The translations under genes were made by a program, and so were the position numbers. Of a stretch of 64,000 nt of DNA, positions 57,750 to 64,000 are shown piece after piece; the first letter of the stretch is position 1, and every line of letters starts with the position of its first letter. Origin of the DNA: Pogona vitticeps (Eukaryota; Chordata; Lepidosauria; Squamata; Agamidae); NCBI RefSeq assembly GCF_051106095.1, contig NC_135788.1:41668501-41732500 (forward strand), read 5' to 3'. Below the pieces are notes generated by a model. That model saw only the letters and a program-made list of their open reading frames with translations. It ran no database searches and had not been told where the DNA came from.

Positions 57750-59028
57750 ATTCACCCAAAACAAATGGAATAGTTAAAAAACTATATGAACCACTATATA
57801 TGCCATTCGACTATACAGGAAGCAGAAGGTGCAACAAAGAAGGGGGGGCATTTCTCTAGTATGCCTCATTTAAAGGAGGGAATAGAACCATATATGTTCA
57901 CCAGTTACATAAGACTCTATAGAAACTTTTCATTGCCTGTTATATTACCTTAATATAAAATTCAACACAGGTGCACAGCAAGGTATTTTTCTCCCAACCT
58001 TTTGAAAAGTCTACAGAACATTTACTTCCAAAATAAGAAAGCCCTGCAACAAAGACATTGCCTCTGCAATCAATAATGCTTTGTCTGCTTTTATTCATTT
58101 ATGTACATTAATATATTATAAGCCTCATCAAACATCAGTTCATTTAAGAAGCAGAGAGTTTGGCAAAGGGAAACTTTATTATTGGGTGGCTTTAAAACTG
58201 GGGTACAGACAGTGCTTCCCAGTTATTGGAACAAAAGATTGCGGAGAGATGCAGTTAAAATATATGAAACAGTTACAGTGGAAACATATTTAATGGTAAT
58301 GGTGGATCTATGATAGAAACTCATGTGGGGGAAAGAGAAATAATAGAACCACTTCCTACGTGTTCCACTATCAGCATATCAATTTTTTTTCCTGTTTAAT
58401 GATACCTTCACAAATTACCATTGAAAACAACAGAACTGAGCAATAACGGCTGCATTCCTAAAATATTTTGGCTGGATAGAAATCCAAGAGGAATCAGAAC
58501 ACCTTGAAGTGAGTGCCTCATATAAGCTAGGCAAATACATTCTTAAATGTATATATTAAATGTGATGAATAATAGCTTAAGGCTGGAATCCAGTACACAC
58601 ACACCTGGAAGTAAAACCCACCAAATGGAAGCTTGCTCTACAAGCTAAACCTGAGCAGCTACTCAGAGGCAAGATTTTGTGGGATTAAGGCAAAAGCTGG
58701 AGAGAAACTGAAACAAATCTGGTGCCTTTAAAAAGAATTCAAAATAAAACCTTTGCTTTTTGCATAGCCAGACAGAGGTCTTCTCATACTAGCAATTAGG
58801 AGGCATCATGCAGCTATTCTGTCTTGTTCTTTTTATTAGATTTTGCCAGTTGAAATTGGGAAAAGTGATGGACAATTAAGTATTTTTTTTCCCAAACTTA
58901 GGTTTTTCCATTTATTTTTTCCATTTAGGGTTTTTTCCCCACCAAAATCCTTAATGAATTTTTTTGTCCTTGATTTCTTTCTCTTCTTCTGGCAAGAATA
59001 GCAGAAAAGTCTTTGAGGTACTGCTAGA
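57750..59028. other. no recognised feature
   Basis: AT-rich DNA. An 8-G run occurs near 57843. No exon or repeat edge seen. Confidence 0.4.
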
Positions 59029-59036
59029 CATGTTAG

Positions 59037-59276
59037 CGGGAATGTTGGCAAGTCTTTGAGTCAGTTCTAAGTCCGAGTCTTTGGTACCAAGTCCCAAGTT
59101 TGTCCTGAGTCCCTATTAAAAACAAGATTTTTTTCCTCCAGAAAAAAAGGGAGGGGTGGGTGGGTTCCAAGTCACGAGCTGAGTCCGAAATATTGAGAAA
59201 ACAAACTGAGCCAAATTGCCAGCGGAACTTAAGTCCAAGTTGACAGCGAATCCCATTACTCAAGTCCCCATCCCTG
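59037..59276. mobile_element. 240-bp hAT-like element
   Basis: A perfect 8-bp target duplication CATGTTAG lies at 59029-59036 and 59277-59284. The ends are cgggaatg and, reverse complemented, cagggatg. The interior repeats gtccaagt/gagtc phrases (aagtcccaagtttgtcctga, gagctgagtccgaaat). It is non-coding. Confidence 0.75.
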
Positions 59277-59284
59277 CATGTTAG

Positions 59285-61097
59285 CAACAGTACAGAGTGT
59301 GTAGAGTAAGAATGGGAAATGTGTGGGTTCCACCCATCATCAGCTCCAAACAGGTCAACAACCAGGAATTATACAAATGTGGCCAGCCTCATTCTTCAAA
59401 GTTATAAATCTTTCTATTTATTTACAGTATTTGTAGGGTTCTAAGAGGAAAATTTCTTAAAATAATGGGAGAGGTCCCCTTCTGTCTCTACTACAGAAGG
59501 AGAAGACTGAAGCTAGTACAGACAAGGCCCAGAATATTTTAGTCCAAAATAGCTTGATGAGCTGTTTACCCAGCTCTGGAGCTAAAGGTTGAGTGTTTTG
59601 ATTCCTCACTGTGCTTCCTAGAACAAGAGCTAGTCTGTATAGCTGCACAACCCCAGAGCACCCCCAGAGGAATGGGCTTATTCTATTAGTGACTTATTAC
59701 ACCAAGCCACAGATTTCCAGCCATTATATAACAGCATGATGTAAGCTGAAGCTATTCCATTGCATGATGAGAATGGGATATCAGAGCAATATTGTTCAGA
59801 AGAAGTGGAGTGCAATAGTTGGTGAATATCAACCACAGATCCTCTTTTTATCATCAGATTGTCTCTGTGATGGAGGCTGGTCTAGAAGAATGTGATGGGT
59901 CCAAGAGAACCCAATGAACATCATATGGGCAAGCAAGTATGCAAGCTAAGGTATCTGCAATACTAGCCAATATTCTACCCATAATGCTACTCAGTCTTTG
60001 ACTAAGTACAACAATTTTGTACTTTGTCTAGTACAACAATAATAGCAACTCTTAATTTACAAAAATATTTTCTATTAAAAAATAATATTTTCTGAGTATT
60101 ATATAACTAGCCTACTTTAGCAAGCTATATTGTTACCTTGCCGCTAAGATGCTAGAAAACTAGACTATGAATAATAGCTCATGCCCAAATAGCTAAACAA
60201 CAATAACTCAAGAACAAGATAACAATAAGAACTCCTTCCCAGTTCATGGACAAAAATCCTTAAAGCAAATAAAAACATTTTCAAAATGCCCTGGGATCAG
60301 CTACATCGGGTAGAAATAAATATGTCAGGTTTCTGTGGAAAATCAATGAAAGGTATGTGTTTTATTAATAACAAGTTGTTGTCAAAAGTTATTTTATGCA
60401 GGTAGCACCCTATGTTTCACATTTTTTTCAGATATGAACATCAGAATAAAATGAATCAGTTATTTTTTCTTCACATGCATTTTTGTCTGCCTTGCTTTCA
60501 GCAGGAACCAATAAATACTACACTTCTTACAGTAAAGATTTCTTTCTCTTTTCCTTCCAGGATCATCTCCAGAGAGATGAAACTAAATCTATGAGAAAAT
60601 CATAAGCATAAAATGTAAGCTGTTTTACTGGAAGGAATGCCTAAAGACAGATACAAATCTCATAAGGCAGACAATAGGTGCATAAACGTATTTTTATAGC
60701 ATTTTGCACATAAAGGAGGGTACAAGCAGGTAGAAATCTATTACTAAATGGTTACTATTTTCTGATATGGCACAACCACCAACTCGTCTTTTCTAACATT
60801 GTAGATCCATTTTCCTATGTCCAACACTAATTTGTTTTTCTTTTCTTTTCATTTTTTTTTTTTTTTTGGTTCAGTTGAATCTGACTGTCTCATGTAGAAT
60901 TGAATGACAATTTTGTGGTTTCTATTTATTACTTGTTAGCTGCAGATTATATGCATGTATGAAATAAAACTAGCTATATTTTAGAGAGGTGATGATATAA
61001 TGTCACATTTGTAGGCCTAACAAGGCAGCATGATGCAGTACAGAACAGATGGGTGAAGAACTGCAGGTCCATTTATCACCAGGTAAACTGAAGAAAA
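59285..61097. other. AT-rich DNA without recognised gene
   Basis: A run of about 17 T lies near 60850-60867. No exon recognised. Confidence 0.4.
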
Positions 61098-61099
61098 TA

Positions 61100-61504
61100 C
61101 AGTGGTGCCTCGCTTAACGAGCCCCTCAGTTAACGCCGAATCTACATAGCAATGTGTTTTAAGCGATCGCAAAAGCGATCGCATTGTGATTTTTCTAATG
61201 GCAAAAAATTGCTTTGCGATGATGATTTTTGCATAGCGATGTTTTTTTAACATCTGATCGGCAGTTCCAAAATGGCCACCGGGTAAAGGAAATGGCTGCC
61301 CACTGTGTTTTCGCGCCCTTTCCTCGCTTACCGGGCAGCGAAAATGGCGGCCGCATGGAGGATCTTCACATTGAGGTGAGTTTTTTGCCCATAGGAACGC
61401 ATTAAACATGTTTTAATGCATTCTTATGGTCTTTTTTGCCCCGCATAGCGACGAATCCACATAGCAACAATTTTTTCGGAACGGATTATCGTGGGGCACC
61501 ACTG
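61100..61504. mobile_element. non-autonomous Tc1/mariner-type element, copy B
   Basis: The 405-bp unit is flanked by TA on both sides (61098-61099, 61505-61506). The left end cagtggtgcctcgcttaacg is identical to 3872-4304, and the right end is gtggggcaccactg. Internal aaaatggccaccgggtaaag and gcccataggaacgcatt segments are also shared with copy A, at clearly lower identity than the 261-bp pair. Confidence 0.8.
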
Positions 61505-61684
61505 TAACATAGATTTCTGCAGAAAATACACGTGGACTAAGAAATGGCCATTACTCTGCCACTGCCAACTCTCTGCTTGCTTGCACTGACCACAGTTGGA
61601 AGCACAGGGGCAGGCTGATCCATTTCTGGCTTGTGCTCTCACATTTTCCACTTCTGCTAGATCTGATGAGAGGATTCTGAATGT

Positions 61685-61905
61685 ACCATCCTTAATGTAT
61701 TCACGAAGGCTTTCACGGCTGGGATCTAATGGTTGTTGTGGGTTTTTCAGGCTCTTTGGCCGTGTTCTGAAGGTTGTTCTTCCTAACGTTTCGCCAGTCT
61801 CTGTGTTGTGAAGATGCCGGCCACAGAGACTGGTGAAACATTAGGAAGAACAACCTTCAGAACAAAGCCAAAGAGCCAGAAAAACCCACAACAACCATAT
61901 CATCC
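61685..61905. mobile_element. Penelope-like palindrome with hammerhead-like motif, second copy
   Basis: Two inverted units meet near 61805. The outer ends read aatggttgttgtgggttttt and its complement; inner parts are cctaacgtttcgccagtctc and tggtgaaacattaggaagaa. The right unit has TGAAGA (61808-61815 region), a GCCGG/CTGG(T/C) stem over ccacagaga, then GAAAC, matching the hammerhead-type core order. Same family as 27975-28245 and better preserved at its outer parts. Confidence 0.55.
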
Positions 61906-64000
61906 TTAAGTTGGTGGCTAGGAGGTGACTGGGGCCTCCACGATGGTCAAACCTCCAAACCACCATTGCTTTAGAGGTTTCAAATGCAATCTAGCAGTGA
62001 AATTCCACTCTACTCTATTCTAATTCCTTTCATAGGCAGCCAGGTTGGTCTATTCACGATTCTGGTGAAATTGTGGTCCAAGATCATCTGAACAGCCAAA
62101 AGTTGTTCACCTTCATTTATAGTGAGAGGAACTGGATATCTAAAAATATGCAGTTATCTGAGTAGTATCATCTGATTAAAGAATGCTTACATAGTTGCTT
62201 ATATTCAGTCATTGAGCATTCCAAAATATAGAGAGCTATTACAGAGCTACAGTTTCACTATATATTTCATCTGCATGAAAATTACAGTACATTGGTATCC
62301 TGCAAAAGATATGATTATATATTGGATGTGATGCCATTTCTTTGCTCACTGTATACCAATCCTCAAGTTAGATTTTTGTCTCATGTTTCCTCATAATACA
62401 TAGATAAACTACCACAGAATATTCTAATACAATTATTAGCAGAGAAACTATTTTTTTTACTTACAAGGTCACTGTTTACCACAAAAGGTCACTCTGTTTG
62501 TGTAGAAAATTGCAACTAGCCTGCTTTTTAAAAAATCATATTCTGCAGATGTTTCTCTTTGGTTTTATGTACTTGCATCAAACTATTTTGTCAGGTTTTT
62601 ATAGATGCATCAGCTTTTACTTTTGTATTTATAGCAAGTAGATTGAGTTGCTGTTTTATGAATTGATGTCTCCTCTGCTTATGTAACAGTCCATTCTTTC
62701 TTTATTCATAGCAGAGCATTGCACAATTTAAAATTATGGATATATATGAAATATAGGTTAAAAAGTAAAAACAATATAGAGTAAAATAGAAAATAAATTA
62801 TAATCATTTGTGGTCCTTAAAAGGATCATGTTAGATATACTGCAACTTTTATATGATGCCTGACCATTTTTGGCTGGGAGGGGCTTTTCTCAACTGGGGT
62901 TGAATGTCAATCAACTCAGTAGCAGCCAAAGTTTCCTCTCTACCTCAGATTCTTTTTCCCACCTTTTTCCTCTCAGGGTTCTGTCAGTGTTAGTTATGGA
63001 GTCTGTCAGAAGTGGAAAATTAGAGTGATATGTTCTGTCAGCTATGTAACCAGTCAGTTAGTAATGAATCTAGTTAATCAGTTAAGCTCAGTGATGTAAC
63101 AGGTTGACATTTTTACACATTATGAAGAACTGTAAGGACATGGAAAAAATTTATTTCTCTTTACCAGAGTTTCTGAGTGAATTTATTGAGACAGTCAGTG
63201 TCAGAGGAGATAAACTAACAAATAAGGGTTTATTGAGGAAGACTAGAAGCCAGCCTGCTCTGTATGTTCCTTATTGTACAATTTTATCTGCTGTGTAATT
63301 AAGAGGAAGTTTAATTTTATTTTTATTAAGGACCCACTCAATTCCTCACACACTCTGCCTCAAGATACCATTGGGTCATTTTGCTCATCAACATGTTTTC
63401 ACTTTCTGGAAGTGAAGGATTGGCCAGCTAAACACCATTGCCCAAGTGTACTGGCAATACTTTCCACCCTTTGGAGAGACTTCTTCTATGTCCAGTTACA
63501 GTCCATTAATTAGGTCATACAACTATTTCTGAGCTTGCCCAAAAAGGTTTGCAATGCCTGCCTATGCAAGTGTAAGTCCCATCCATTGCAATAGAGCAGT
63601 TTGGGCAATGGCAGATTGAAAAGCACGTGGAGCTCCCCTAGCAGAACGTTATGCTGCATAGGAGAGCAATAGGATTCTGCCTTTGTACATGTTCAAAGGC
63701 CTTCAGCCATATGGGGTAAAGTTCTGTTGCAAGTAGAGACGTGGCCATTTTAGCAATGGCATCCTATGAATGGAACATTCTGCCAAGGCAGCTTGCCAGA
63801 GCAACAAACTGTTTTTTATATGTCTCTGGCTTGGGCCCTCTCAAGCAATTAGGTTTCGCTCAGCCAATGAGGGAAATTTCTACCCATCCTAATCCTTTTT
63901 TAAAGGCAGTCCAAGAAGATTATGTTGGGCCTACTCAAGACCTATCCTCTCAGGGTATCTAAACATTTGATGTGAATATCTCTTTTCATGTGATATTTTT
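61906..64000. other. AT-rich DNA without recognised gene
   Basis: Near 62030-62110 a decayed hAT-like core occurs (gaaattgtggtccaagatca). Near 63735-63960 a segment with gaatggaacattctgccaag recalls L2-type 3' coding debris, but I cannot support a boundary. No host exon was recognised. Confidence 0.35.

Noticed and set aside
63000-63320. LTR-like segment with gtcagttagt and ataagggtttattg phrases
   Set aside because: Some resemblance to the LTR family at 42-43 kb, but no TG...CA ends or duplication.

Overview
The window looks like non-coding nuclear DNA from a squamate reptile (lizard or snake). The basis is the repeat mixture: RTE-BovB, a second RTE lineage, L1 and L2 LINEs, tRNA-derived SINEs with a hallmark squamate layout, Penelope-like palindromes, many short hAT and Tc1/mariner-type elements, a DIRS-like fossil and a Polinton. 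No spliced host gene could be read with confidence. The only host-gene signal is one CpG island (about 18.6-20.2 kb) with a possible signal-peptide first exon on its minus-strand side.

Layout. 0-4.3 kb: AT-rich DNA with three small DNA transposons. 4.3-9.6 kb: one near-full-length dead L1, split by a GATA microsatellite and a LINE tail. 9.6-18 kb: SINEs, an internally deleted L2, an LTR fossil, a BovB end and a second copy of the 261-bp Tc1/mariner-like element. 18.2-20.2 kb: CpG island. 20.8-25.5 kb: the most striking object, a 4,438-bp near-perfect palindrome with Polinton hallmarks (AG...CT ends, 6-bp target duplication, Polinton-type integrase), inserted in a small hAT element that keeps its own 8-bp duplication.

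26.3-34.7 kb is a field of minus-strand LINEs: BovB, RTE pieces and an APE-type LINE holding a solo LTR, plus a Penelope-like palindrome. 35-37 kb holds a shrunken DIRS-like fossil, followed by an L1 reverse transcriptase piece. 39.4-43.4 kb has a BovB end and two related LTR fossils. 47.1-52.25 kb is a minus-strand LINE whose ORF2 frame is still open over about 1,096 codons; it is the most intact coding sequence here. 52.8-53.6 kb is an 800-bp hAT element with an internal minisatellite. The remainder is AT-rich DNA with a few short DNA transposons and a second Penelope-like palindrome.

The genes do not form a pathway. They are independent selfish elements at different stages of decay, often nested, and the nesting gives their relative order of insertion. 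All identifications come from reading motifs by eye; no alignments or database searches were run.
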